Below are positions 32,562-41,139 of a stretch of DNA of 64,000 bases, in pieces. Every line of letters begins with the position of its first letter. The first letter of the stretch is position 1. Under the pieces are notes generated by a model. It made no database searches and was not told where the DNA came from. It was given only the letters and a program-made list of their open reading frames with translations. The DNA is from Microbaculum sp051390635 (GTDB lineage: Bacteria; Pseudomonadota; Alphaproteobacteria; Rhizobiales; Tepidamorphaceae). The position numbers were made by a program, and so were the translations under genes. Location: contig NZ_JBPODT010000005.1 of assembly GCF_051390635.1 (NCBI RefSeq), positions 186,001 through 250,000 of the forward strand, written 5' to 3'.

Positions 32562-33494
32562 TCATTCGGCCGCGGTGGACGGGCGGCCGTACTTCGAGTC
32601 GAGCGATTCGAGGGTCAGAAGACGGTCTTCGAGATCACGCGCGTCGCTGTAGCCCATCAGCTCCCAGATCTCGTCGATGCCGGCGAGCATGTCCGTGCGG
32701 TTGACGGGGACGCCGGTTTCCACGACCTCCCTCATCACGACGAGGGCGTTGCGCATGGCCATGATCGCGGCGGCGGGAAGCATGCGCGGCAGGCTGATCC
32801 GCCTGACCCCGAGCTCCTTCAGCCGCGGCAGCGGGATCAGCGGCGTGGTCGGCCGCTCGCGGATGCCGAATCCCATATTGACGGAAACCGGGACACCGGC
32901 CGCCTCCACCACCTGCCTGACGGTCTCCTCGCTGTCGACCGCGTCGGCGAAAATGACGTCCGCGCCCGCGCCCGCATAGGACCTGATGCGCTCCAGGGTC
33001 GGCTCCAAGCCCTCGACGGCCAGGGCGTCCGTCCGTGCGATGATGACGAAATCGTCGTCCCGGCGCGCCAGGCAGGCCGCCTCGATCTTTTTCACCATCT
33101 CGCCGCGCGAGACGACTTCCTTGCCCTTCATGTGGCCGCACCGCTTCGGGCTGATCTGGTCCTCGATATTGATGCCGGCCGCGCCGATCGCCTCGAATTC
33201 GCGAACCGTGTGATGCACGTTGAGCGGATTGCCGTAGCCGGTATCGGCGTCGCAGGTGACCGGCAGCGAGACGGCGCGGACGATCGCGCGGCACTGGTCG
33301 AGATTCTCGGCCAGCCCCATGTACCCCATGTCGGGCAGCCCCAGGCGCGCATTGGCGATGGCCGCCCCGGTGGTGGCCACGGTCTTGAAACCGGCCTGCT
33401 CGATCAGCCGTGCGCTGTAGCCGTCATAGGCTCCGACCGAAACGACGAGGTCATCGGCACCCAGAAGTTCGCGAAATCGACGCGCTTTCGTCAT
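32562..33494 (-). CDS. isocitrate lyase/PEP mutase family lyase (module B)
   Basis: A 310-aa paralogue of the module A lyase with the same active-site map: TCDADTGYGNPLNV, INIEDQ and KRCGH with C119, so C-C lyase chemistry is expected. Sequence similarity to the first lyase is moderate and spread along the chain, which argues for an old duplication or independent recruitment rather than a recent copy. The two operator candidates in its promoter, 30 bp apart centre to centre, link it to the FCD-type GntR. It could cleave the product of the aconitase-like hydratase, as 2-methylisocitrate lyase does. Confidence 0.88.
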   Translation of the reverse strand: MTKARRFRELLGADDLVVSVGAYDGYSARLIEQAGFKTVATTGAAIANARLGLPDMGYMGLAENLDQCRAIVRAVSLPVTCDADTGYGNPLNVHHTVREFEAIGAAGINIEDQISPKRCGHMKGKEVVSRGEMVKKIEAACLARRDDDFVIIARTDALAVEGLEPTLERIRSYAGAGADVIFADAVDSEETVRQVVEAAGVPVSVNMGFGIRERPTTPLIPLPRLKELGVRRISLPRMLPAAAIMAMRNALVVMREVVETGVPVNRTDMLAGIDEIWELMGYSDARDLEDRLLTLESLDSKYGRPSTAAE

Positions 33495-33525
33495 AGAGAC
33501 GACCTCCGCCCTGCATGAAGTTCAA

Positions 33526-33539
33526 AAGTGTCGACATTT
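33526..33539. promoter_or_regulatory. GntR operator candidate 3 (lyase promoter)
   Basis: AAGTGTCGACATTT, one mismatch from the AAGTGT-2-ACACTT palindrome, 32 bp upstream of the lyase start on the minus strand. Confidence 0.68.
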
Positions 33540-33555
33540 TTAGCCCATCGGGCGT

Positions 33556-33569
33556 GAGTGTCAACACTT
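33556..33569. promoter_or_regulatory. GntR operator candidate 4 (lyase promoter)
   Basis: GAGTGTCAACACTT, 13 of 14 positions identical to site 1. Its centre is 30 bp from site 3, about three helical turns, suiting two dimers on one face. Confidence 0.7.
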
Positions 33570-33696
33570 ATGCGGAAATTTGACGGGTCCTTTCGCGCCT
33601 TAGTTCCCGGGAATTCAGGCGGAAACCTAGCAATACAACGACATTGATCTAGCGCGGCGCATGTTTGGCGCTTGCCAGCACGATCTCGCAAATCTA

Positions 33697-33710
33697 AACT
33701 GTTGACAATT
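33697..33710. promoter_or_regulatory. GntR operator candidate 5 (tctBA promoter)
   Basis: AACTGTTGACAATT, 12 of 14 matches to the reverse form AAGTGTTGACACTT, 14 nt before the tctB ATG. The rest of the 33495-33724 divergent gap shows no gene. Confidence 0.6.
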
Positions 33711-33724
33711 TGGGACGGACAACC

Positions 33725-34219
33725 ATGACCGAAATCCGCAAGAGCAGTGGCGGTCCAACGACGCGATCCGGATGGATCGCTCATGTGACCGGAAACAGGA
33801 TAGTGGCCGGCGTTTTCGCGATCGCGGGCGTGGCCGCGGGCGTGAAAGCCTTTGTCGACTATCCGCTAGGTACGATTACGCGTATGGGCGCCGGCTTCGT
33901 GCCCCTTGCACTGTCCATCGGACTGGTGCTGCTCGCCGTCATCTCCGTGTTCATCGAGGACGGCGAGAACGACGAGCCGGCCGAAAGGCTGCATCCGCGC
34001 GCGACGGCGTTCATCCTCATGGGCATCGTCACATGGGCATTGCTCATCGACACGGCCGGCTTCTTCCTCGCCACCATGCCGATGGTCTTTCTCGCCGGCA
34101 TGGCGCAGCCCGACAACACCTGGAAGCACGGCCTGATCGTCGCCACCCTCACCGCGATCGGGGGATACGTCCTGTTCGTCATCCTCATCGGCATCCCCCT
34201 GACACCGTTCGGAAGGTAG
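33725..34219 (+). CDS. tctB: TctB-like small membrane subunit of a tripartite tricarboxylate transporter
   Basis: A 164-aa protein with four hydrophobic helices (about 25-43, 58-78, 100-120 and 137-160), the usual TctB topology. The family is poorly conserved in sequence; size, topology and its place 4 nt before tctA decide the call. ATG 33725 is taken. An earlier in-frame TTG overlaps operator candidate 5 and lacks a ribosome site. Confidence 0.85.
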   Translation: MTEIRKSSGGPTTRSGWIAHVTGNRIVAGVFAIAGVAAGVKAFVDYPLGTITRMGAGFVPLALSIGLVLLAVISVFIEDGENDEPAERLHPRATAFILMGIVTWALLIDTAGFFLATMPMVFLAGMAQPDNTWKHGLIVATLTAIGGYVLFVILIGIPLTPFGR

Positions 34220-34223
34220 CACC

Positions 34224-35717
34224 TTGGATCTCATCTCCGGCCTCAGCCTTGGAATACAGACCGCGGTAACGACCGAAGGCCTGCTGTTCTGCCTGATAGG
34301 TGTCACGGTGGGCATGCTGATCGGGGTCTTGCCGGGCATCGGCCCCCTGGCGGCCGTCGCAATGCTCCTGCCCGTCACCTACCACCTGCAGCCGATGAGC
34401 GCCCTGATCATGCTGGCGGGCATCTTCTACGGCGCGCAGTACGGCGGATCGACCGCCTCCATCCTCCTGAACCTGCCCGGCACGTCGACCACGGCGGTCA
34501 CCGCCATCGACGGTTATCCGATGACGAAACAGGGCCGTGGCGGTGTCGCCCTGTTCATCACCACGATCACCTCTTTCGCCGGCGGCTGCTTTGCAATCGT
34601 GTTGCTGATGAGCTTCGCGCCGAAGCTCGGGCAGATGGCGCTGGCGTTCTCCTCGGCGGAGTACTTTTCGATCATGCTGCTTGGCCTCGTCGCCGCGGCG
34701 ACGATGTCGCTGGGCTCGCCGATCAAGGGCATACTCGCGGTGGTGGCGGGCCTGCTGCTTTCCACGATCGGCATCGACAGCACGTCCGGCGAGGTGCGCT
34801 ACACGTTCGGCCTGCTCCGCCTGCAGGACGGCATCAATCTGGTCGCCATGGCAATGGGGCTGTTCGGGGTCGCGGAGATCCTGAAGAACGCCGGAACGCC
34901 CGAGCGGCCGAAAGGCACCATTTCGAAGGTGCGGATGCGCGACCTGATCCCGACGCGCGAAGATCTGCGGCTCGCGGTCAAGCCCACCGTGCGCGGTTCC
35001 ATCGTCGGTTCGTTCATCGGCGTGCTGCCCGGCGCCGGACCGACCCTTGCCGCGTTTCTCGCCTACGCGATCGAGAAGCGCAGCTCGAAAACGCCGGAGC
35101 GGTTCGGGCGCGGTGCGATCGAGGGCATATCGGCCCCCGAAGCCGCCAACAACGCCTCGACCCAGGCCGCGTTCATCCCGACCCTGGCGCTGGGCATTCC
35201 CGGCGACGCGACGATGGCCGTCCTCATGGGCGCGATGCTGATACACGGCATCGTCCCGCGACCGGAACTCTTCACCACCAATCCGGATCTGTTCTGGGGC
35301 CTGGTCGTCAGCTTCTGGATCGGAAACCTGATGCTGCTTATCCTGAATATCCCGCTGATCGGAGTCTGGGTCCGCATCCTCACCGTCCCCAAACGGGTGC
35401 TCTTTCCCCTGATCATCTTTTTCATCTGCGTCGGCGTCTACAGCGTCAACAACAGCGCGTTCGACGTGTACGTCGTCATCGCGTTCGGCCTCATCGGCTA
35501 TATCATGAGCCAGTACGGCTACCCGCCCGCGCCCATGCTGATGGGCTTCATTCTCGGGCCGCTGCTGGAGCAGCACTTCCGTCGCGCGCTGCTGTTCTCG
35601 CGCGGCGACATGGCGACGTTCATCGAGCGGCCGATCAGCGCGACCTTCCTCGTGCTGACCGTCCTGCTGATCGCTTCGATTGCCGTGCCGTTCCTGCGCC
35701 GCAAGCGGACGGCCTGA
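34224..35717 (+). CDS. tctA: TctA-like large membrane subunit of a tripartite tricarboxylate transporter
   Basis: A 497-aa polytopic permease with about twelve helices. It contains the two family signature loops, GVLPGIGPLAAVAMLLPVTY and FIGVLPGAGPTLAAFLAYAI, and the conserved YGGSTASILLNLPGTSTTAV. The start codon is TTG 34224 behind GGAAGG, preceded by the tctB stop. TctA does the ion-coupled import of the carboxylate delivered by TctC. Belongs to module B by operator and position. Confidence 0.95.
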   Translation: MDLISGLSLGIQTAVTTEGLLFCLIGVTVGMLIGVLPGIGPLAAVAMLLPVTYHLQPMSALIMLAGIFYGAQYGGSTASILLNLPGTSTTAVTAIDGYPMTKQGRGGVALFITTITSFAGGCFAIVLLMSFAPKLGQMALAFSSAEYFSIMLLGLVAAATMSLGSPIKGILAVVAGLLLSTIGIDSTSGEVRYTFGLLRLQDGINLVAMAMGLFGVAEILKNAGTPERPKGTISKVRMRDLIPTREDLRLAVKPTVRGSIVGSFIGVLPGAGPTLAAFLAYAIEKRSSKTPERFGRGAIEGISAPEAANNASTQAAFIPTLALGIPGDATMAVLMGAMLIHGIVPRPELFTTNPDLFWGLVVSFWIGNLMLLILNIPLIGVWVRILTVPKRVLFPLIIFFICVGVYSVNNSAFDVYVVIAFGLIGYIMSQYGYPPAPMLMGFILGPLLEQHFRRALLFSRGDMATFIERPISATFLVLTVLLIASIAVPFLRRKRTA

Positions 35718-35743
35718 CCGGCGTCCGGGAGGGCAACCTCGTC

Positions 35744-35769
35744 GCCTCTCGGAACTGCCCCCGAGAGGC
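35744..35769. terminator. stem-loop between tctA and marR
   Basis: GCCTCTCGG (35744-35752) pairs with CCGAGAGGC (35761-35769), 9 bp with an 8-nt loop, between the convergent stops at 35717 and 35773. Confidence 0.6.
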
Positions 35770-35772
35770 TGA

Positions 35773-36273
35773 TCAGTCGTCGTGGGCGAGGCGGTCTTCG
35801 AGTTTGGGGGCGACGGACTTCTTCAAGGCACGGAGAAGCTCCGACAGCTGCAGCAATTGCGTTTGCGACATGTCGGCCAAAAGGTCTTCCACCCATTCGT
35901 GGTGGCTTTCGACGATATCTTTAATGTAGTCCTGCCCCTCGGCGGTTATCGTGACGATCATGGAGCGGCGGTCCGTCAATGCCGGCGCCATCTCGACGAG
36001 CCCACTCTTCGAAAGATCCTTCACGATGCCGCTGATGTTGCCATTGGTCACGAAGAGTTCCGAAGACAGGCTCCCCATGCTCAGGCCCTCCGGATTCATA
36101 TCCAGAGTATAAAGAATATCGAGCCGCACCAGCGTGGTGCCGAACTCCGTATTCAGTTTTTTCTTCAGATGCTTGTCCACCATGCGGTAGAGACTGGCCA
36201 TACGAAGCCAGGTCCTCACACGGATGGATGCTGGCGGGGTGCCGGCTAATTGTTTCGACTTTGCGCGCGCCAT
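35773..36273 (-). CDS. MarR family transcriptional regulator
   Basis: A 166-aa winged-helix regulator. The DNA-binding part is LSMGSLSSELFVTNGNISGI followed by VKDLSKSGLVEMAPALTDRR, with the wing DRRSMIVTITAEGQ. The terminal helices form the dimer interface. It lies on the same strand as, and 280 nt downstream of, the acyl-CoA operon, and may control it in response to an acyl-CoA or aromatic ligand, as FerR- or HcaR-like MarR proteins do. That link rests on position only. Confidence 0.88.
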   Translation of the reverse strand: MARAKSKQLAGTPPASIRVRTWLRMASLYRMVDKHLKKKLNTEFGTTLVRLDILYTLDMNPEGLSMGSLSSELFVTNGNISGIVKDLSKSGLVEMAPALTDRRSMIVTITAEGQDYIKDIVESHHEWVEDLLADMSQTQLLQLSELLRALKKSVAPKLEDRLAHDD

Positions 36274-36553
36274 TGTCTGCCTTTGGAAAAAATCGCTTCC
36301 CGTCTCCCGAAGTCTGTTGATGTAGTGTCCGGAAGCTTTCGGTCACGAATCGAAAAGCGAGTTTGACACCTTCGGAGTTCGGCTTCCAATTCATTCGGCG
36401 GGCACCGCGGAGGCTCGGGCCTTGCCCCCTTTCGAAGGGCGACTGAGCTGTTCCACGGCCTTCGGCGATAGCGCATAGAGGATGGCCGCTGTCGGCCATC
36501 CCCTTGTTCCGTATCCAGTCCGATCGGAAAATCGGTTCAGCGCCGGACCGATT
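36274..36553. other. 280-nt gap between the crotonase gene and marR
   Basis: No convincing gene on either strand: the short open frames lack ribosome sites and family features. It should contain the marR promoter and the end of the acyl-CoA operon transcript, but no clear terminator hairpin was recognised. Confidence 0.5.
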
Positions 36554-37435
36554 TCATTCCTCGGCCTGGCGCTTGAAGCGACCATCGCGCCAATCCAGGG
36601 CCGCCTTGAGCGATTCCGTCGTCGCCTTGCGGATGAACTCGGCGGTGAACGGGCTCTGGTGCGAGATGGTATTGAGATCGGTGGTCGTGTCGACCGACGG
36701 TCCATATCCCATATTGTCGACCCACCGGTTCACGACGTCCTTGTGCACGGTCAGCATGTCCAGGGGCAGCAGCGAGATACGGCGGCAGTATTTCATGGCC
36801 TGCTTGTCGAGCTCGTCAGCCGGCACCGCCCGGTTGATGATCTGCCACTGCTGCGCCTCGGTTCCGCTGATGTTGTCGCCGGTGAAGAGCATCTCTTTGG
36901 TCTTGAGAGGACCGGCCTTGATCGGCAACAGGCCGATCGTGGTGGGCAGGCCCAGCGCGCGCGACGCCGGATGCCCGAATTGCGCGTCCTCGGCGGCGAT
37001 GACCGTATCGCAGACGCCGATCAGGTCGAGACCGCCGGCGAGACAGTACCCATGGACCTGGGCAACGATCGGCTTTCGGAACCGCCGGATTCGATGAAGC
37101 CAGACCGTCACCTGGCGCAGGTTGTCGCGATCCTGCGCGATGAACGACTCACCTAGCCGACTGACCTCGTCTTCAGTTTCGACTGATAGTCGAGACTGGC
37201 CCGACATAACGTCGTAACCACCCTCGAGATCGTATCCCGTCGAAAACGCGCGCCCCGCGCCTTTCAGCCGAACCACGCGAATGGCATCGCCCGGATTCAA
37301 AAGCTCCAACACGCGAAGGAATTCTTCGCGCAGCGTCAGGCTGATGCTGTTGAGCTTTTCGGGACGATTGAGAGTGATCGTCGCGACAGGCCCGTCCACT
37401 TCGAGCAGAAGGGTTTCGAACTTGGGAATATCCAC
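36554..37435 (-). CDS. crotonase (enoyl-CoA hydratase/isomerase) family protein lacking both usual Glu
   Basis: A 293-aa crotonase-fold protein. The oxyanion-hole strand GRAFSTGYDLEGG and VHGYCLAGGLDLIGVCDTVI are present. The two glutamates of enoyl-CoA hydratase are not: the GGG-x-E position reads GGLD, and the FGxPE position reads FGHPASRALG. Simple hydration is therefore doubtful, and an isomerase, hydrolase, dehalogenase-like or decarboxylase role is possible. An insert of about 25 residues after residue 75 is unusual. It ends the six-gene operon, 23 nt after a CoA-transferase gene, so the substrate is probably a CoA thioester. Confidence 0.85.
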   Translation of the reverse strand: MDIPKFETLLLEVDGPVATITLNRPEKLNSISLTLREEFLRVLELLNPGDAIRVVRLKGAGRAFSTGYDLEGGYDVMSGQSRLSVETEDEVSRLGESFIAQDRDNLRQVTVWLHRIRRFRKPIVAQVHGYCLAGGLDLIGVCDTVIAAEDAQFGHPASRALGLPTTIGLLPIKAGPLKTKEMLFTGDNISGTEAQQWQIINRAVPADELDKQAMKYCRRISLLPLDMLTVHKDVVNRWVDNMGYGPSVDTTTDLNTISHQSPFTAEFIRKATTESLKAALDWRDGRFKRQAEE

Positions 37436-37458
37436 GTTACTTTGCCTTTCGTCTGTTT

Positions 37459-38679
37459 TCAGAAAAATGCGCCAGCCTGCCGATACGAACGGATGACATC
37501 CTCCGGAATCTCCAGAATTTCCTGGAGAACCATCGTCTGATGCTCGCCGATGTCAGGCCCCGCACCGCGGGGCCGAGCCGGTGTCTGCGATAGCTGGATG
37601 CGGGTGGACTCGACGTACGTCGGCCCGCGCCGGGGATGCTCCACGGCAATGAAATGATTGCGTTCCCTGAGCTGGGGATCGCGCGGCAGTTCGCTACCGT
37701 GCAGCGCCACGTAGGCCGGGATTCCCGCCTTCTGGAGCCGCTCTTCGAGACGCTCGGCTGGCTCGTCGGCTACCGCTCTGGCGATGGCGGCATCGATCCG
37801 CTCCCTGTGCGCCTTGCGCGCCTCGAGGCCCACATCGATCAGATCATCGATACCCGACAACGCCAGCACGTCGATCAGGGCCTTCCAGTCGGCCTGTGTC
37901 CGGATCGAAATCGCGACATAGCGCTCGCGCTGATCACGCGCGGCGCAGGCATAGACCTCGTTCGGACATAGGGCGGGGTCGGCGTTTCCCTGCCGCGAGG
38001 CGACGCTGCCGCTCGTCGAATACTCGAGGATTTCCAGGGCCATGTATTGCAGGCCCGCTTCCACCTGGGACAGATCGATATAGGCGCCCTCGCCGGTTCG
38101 GGCGCGGCGATCGAGCGCCGCCAGCAGCCCTATCAGGCTGAACTTCGGCGCCACGAAATCGGTGTAGGGGCCGCAATAGCCGGTCGGCACCATGTCGGGC
38201 CAGCCGGTGACATTGTGTATCCCCGACAGACAGGACCCGGCGCTGCCGAAGCCGGCAAGCTTCGACAGCGGGCCGAAATTCCCCATCAACGTAGTGCTCA
38301 GCATGATCAGGCCGGGGTTCGACCGGCGCAGCGAATCGTAATCCAGGCCCCAGGCCTTCATCGTCCCGGGGCTGAACGATTCCAGGACGATATCGGCCCA
38401 GTCGCACAGTTTGCGGGCGACTTCGCGGGTCTCGGGTATCGCAAGGTCGAGCGCCAGACCGAGCTTTCCGGCATTGAGGTCGCTTGCCAGCGCCGAGTTG
38501 TCGGGCCGTGACTCGCCATCGGTGAAGGGCGACAGCGCGCGCGCCAGGTCGACCCGCCGGGCCGACTCGACCCGGACCACCGTCGCACCGTGGTCGGCGA
38601 GCGCCCTGCCCACCGTGGGGCCGGCCAGCACCCATGAGAAATCGGCGACCTTGACGCCCGCCAATGCTGCTTCCCGCAT
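37459..38679 (-). CDS. family III CoA transferase (CaiB/BaiF-like) 1
   Basis: A 406-aa interlocked-dimer CoA transferase. The opening LAGVKVADFSWVLAGPTVGR and ADHGATVVRVESARRVDLAR are typical; the catalytic aspartate normally lies after the NLNAGKRGL-like stretch, here DLNAGKLGLALDL, in the FVAPKFSLIGLLAALDRRAR region. It would move CoA between acids without ATP. ATG 38679 overlaps the upstream stop by one base. Three related genes in a row suggest CoA transfer plus racemisation of one substrate. Confidence 0.87.
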   Translation of the reverse strand: MREAALAGVKVADFSWVLAGPTVGRALADHGATVVRVESARRVDLARALSPFTDGESRPDNSALASDLNAGKLGLALDLAIPETREVARKLCDWADIVLESFSPGTMKAWGLDYDSLRRSNPGLIMLSTTLMGNFGPLSKLAGFGSAGSCLSGIHNVTGWPDMVPTGYCGPYTDFVAPKFSLIGLLAALDRRARTGEGAYIDLSQVEAGLQYMALEILEYSTSGSVASRQGNADPALCPNEVYACAARDQRERYVAISIRTQADWKALIDVLALSGIDDLIDVGLEARKAHRERIDAAIARAVADEPAERLEERLQKAGIPAYVALHGSELPRDPQLRERNHFIAVEHPRRGPTYVESTRIQLSQTPARPRGAGPDIGEHQTMVLQEILEIPEDVIRSYRQAGAFF

Positions 38680-39962
38680 CAGATCACCCCGTTGGTCTGG
38701 AGGAGCGCCACCTCGTCGCCGGACATCCCGAGCCAGCCGCCGTAGACATCGCCGTTGGCCGCGCCTGCCGGACCGCTGCCGCCATGATTGACGAAGGCTT
38801 CGGGCCGGATGCGCGCGAACCGCCCTGGCAGGCATGGGCCGGATGCGTCGGCATCGCCCGTCGGGAACCAGGCGCCGCGGGCGTCGTGGTGCTCGCTCGC
38901 CATGATGTCCGCGACCGACAGGATCGGCGCCAGCAGCAGCCGCCTGTCGCGCGCCGCGGTCAGCAGCTCGTCGGTGCCGCGCGTGGAGAAGAACGACGCG
39001 ATGACCTCTTCGATCCGGGCGCGCTCGTTGTCGCCCATGCCCTTCTCCGCGTACTTCTCCCTGGTCGCGCCGCTTGCCGACAGGCCGGAGCCGGAAGTCT
39101 GCGGCAGGTCGCGCCAGTCGAAGGCCGCGAGATCGTCGGCGAGCATCCCGCTTTCCGCGACCCAGGCCATGAAGTTGTTGCTGAAATGCCCCGTGGCCGG
39201 TCCGCTCGTCAGCGTGAACTGGACGTAGCCGTCACTGGTCTTCCAGACCGTCGGGAAGATCGTGACGCCGTCCTGGGGGCCGGCGGCCACGTCGTTGACC
39301 AGCGGATAGAGCCCCTGGCCCTGGTTGGCGGCGACCAGGGATTCCTGGAAGGAGATGTCGACCCCCTGCCCCCGCCCCGACCGGGCGCGCTCGGCCAGCG
39401 CCAGCAGGGCGCCGACGACGGCGTCCGACGCGCCATGGAAATACGCCTGGTAGGACGTCCCGATGCGCACGGGCACGCGGCCGTCGACGCGGTTGCGTTC
39501 CAGCGCCCCCGAGGCCGCCCAGATGACGAGATCGCTGTCGGCGAAATTCGCCTTCGGCCCCGTCCGGCCGAACGGCGTCATCGTCACATGGATCAGGCGG
39601 TCGTTGAGCGGTCGCAGCGTATCGTCATCGAGGCCGAGGGCGTCGACCTCCTGCCTGGTACCGGAGACGAGCAGGAAATCCGCCGCCGAACACAACCGCA
39701 GAAGAAGCGCCCGGCCGTCCTCGCTGCGGATATCGCAGGTCACGCTCTTCTTGTTGTGGGACAGGGCGGCCCAGAGGCGGGAGACCCCGGTTGCGCCCAG
39801 CAACGGCGGCTCGTTTCGCGCGACGGCGCCGCCGGGCGGCTCGACCGCCACCACCTCGGCGCCGAGATCGGCAAGCAGCCGTCCGGCCATGAGCCCCCTG
39901 AAATCGGTGAGATCCACGACCCGGTAGCCGTCCAGATATCCCCTCCGGGATGTCGTACCCAA
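38679..39962 (-). CDS. family III CoA transferase (CaiB/BaiF-like) 2
   Basis: A 427-aa member of the same family: YLDGYRVVDLTDFRGLMAGR, LLADLGAEVVAVEPPGG and the YFHGASDAVVGALLALAERA segment. It is more distant from its two neighbours than they are from typical family members and may be the second subunit of a heteromeric transferase with the gene downstream. The start is TTG 39962, which has a full AGGAGGAG 6 nt upstream; GTG 40010, 16 codons earlier, is the alternative. Confidence 0.83.
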   Translation of the reverse strand: MGTTSRRGYLDGYRVVDLTDFRGLMAGRLLADLGAEVVAVEPPGGAVARNEPPLLGATGVSRLWAALSHNKKSVTCDIRSEDGRALLLRLCSAADFLLVSGTRQEVDALGLDDDTLRPLNDRLIHVTMTPFGRTGPKANFADSDLVIWAASGALERNRVDGRVPVRIGTSYQAYFHGASDAVVGALLALAERARSGRGQGVDISFQESLVAANQGQGLYPLVNDVAAGPQDGVTIFPTVWKTSDGYVQFTLTSGPATGHFSNNFMAWVAESGMLADDLAAFDWRDLPQTSGSGLSASGATREKYAEKGMGDNERARIEEVIASFFSTRGTDELLTAARDRRLLLAPILSVADIMASEHHDARGAWFPTGDADASGPCLPGRFARIRPEAFVNHGGSGPAGAANGDVYGGWLGMSGDEVALLQTNGVI

Positions 39963-40020
39963 GGTCAACTCCTCCTGCGGCGCCGGCAAATGGTGCCGCC
40001 GCCCCTGCACGCGATCATCG

Positions 40021-41130
40021 TCATTGGATGGCCCAGTCCTTCAGGAATTCGGCCGTGTCGGCCGGCCCGACCGCCGCGCCCGGGCGGATCGAAGCCGGCG
40101 TCGCCGACAGCCGCGGCACCGGCGCCGTCGTGAGCCTGCCATCGCGTTCGACGAAGGCGCCGCGCGCCACGTTGTGGGGATGCTCGGCGGCCTCGTCCAT
40201 GCTCAGCACCGGCGCGAAACAGACGTCGCTGCCCTCCAGCAGCGCGCACCATTCGGCTCGGGTGCGCTGGGCGAAGATCTCGGACAGCCGAGCCTTCAGC
40301 GCCGGCCAGGCCGACCGATCGAGCTGCCGGTCGAACAGCGGACCCTGCAGGTCCAGCTTTTCGCGAAGCAGACGATAGAAACGCGCCTCGATCGCCCCGA
40401 TCGCGATCCACGCGCCGTCGCGACACCGATAGACATTGTAGAAATGGGCGCCGCCGTCGATGACGTTTGAGGCGCGGCTGTCCCGCCACTCGGCCTCCGC
40501 GCGTTTCTGGTAGATCATGCTCATCAGGGAGATCGCCGCATCGCTCATGGCGCAATCGACGACCTGGCCCCTGCCCGTGCGCCGGGCGTGATGCAGCGCC
40601 GCCAGCACCCCGGCCACCAGATGCATCGCGCCGCCGCCGTAGTCTCCGACCAGGTTTAGCGGGATAACCGGATGCTCGGCCGGCCCGGTTGCGTGCAGCG
40701 CCCCCGAGACGGCGATGAAGTTGATGTCGTGGCCGGCGACGTCGCGGTAGGGGCCGGTCTGGCCCCAGCCGGTCATGCGCCCGTAGACCAGCGCGGGATT
40801 GGCCGCAAGGACGACCTCGGGACAGAGACCAAGCCGCTCCATCACGCCCGGACGGTACCCTTCGATCACGATATCGGCCCCAGCGATCAGGTCGCGAGCG
40901 CGTGTCCGGCCCGCCTCTGACTTCAGGTCGAGCGCGAGCGCGGTGCGGCCCCGATTTTCCGGCGCGTATCGGTCCATCGGGCCGGCCATACTGCGATCGA
41001 TGCGAACAACACGCGCCCCGAGATCGGCCAGCATCATGCCGCAGAATGGGACGGGACCGATTGCGGCGAGTTCGACGACGCGAACGTCGGCGAGCGGCCC
41101 CGATATCGTCTCGTCCCTCATGGCACGCAT
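40021..41130 (-). CDS. alpha-methylacyl-CoA racemase-like family III CoA transferase
   Basis: A 369-aa protein that fits the racemase branch better than its two neighbours. GHDINFIAVSGALHATG and NLVGDYGGGAMHLVAG match the segments that carry the catalytic His and Asp of alpha-methylacyl-CoA racemase. Such enzymes invert the 2-methyl group of branched acyl-CoAs before oxidation by stereospecific dehydrogenases, two of which are encoded just upstream. ATG 41130 or 41121 may start it; the former is used. Confidence 0.86.
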   Translation of the reverse strand: MRAMRDETISGPLADVRVVELAAIGPVPFCGMMLADLGARVVRIDRSMAGPMDRYAPENRGRTALALDLKSEAGRTRARDLIAGADIVIEGYRPGVMERLGLCPEVVLAANPALVYGRMTGWGQTGPYRDVAGHDINFIAVSGALHATGPAEHPVIPLNLVGDYGGGAMHLVAGVLAALHHARRTGRGQVVDCAMSDAAISLMSMIYQKRAEAEWRDSRASNVIDGGAHFYNVYRCRDGAWIAIGAIEARFYRLLREKLDLQGPLFDRQLDRSAWPALKARLSEIFAQRTRAEWCALLEGSDVCFAPVLSMDEAAEHPHNVARGAFVERDGRLTTAPVPRLSATPASIRPGAAVGPADTAEFLKDWAIQ

Positions 41131-41139
41131 GGCTCGGCG

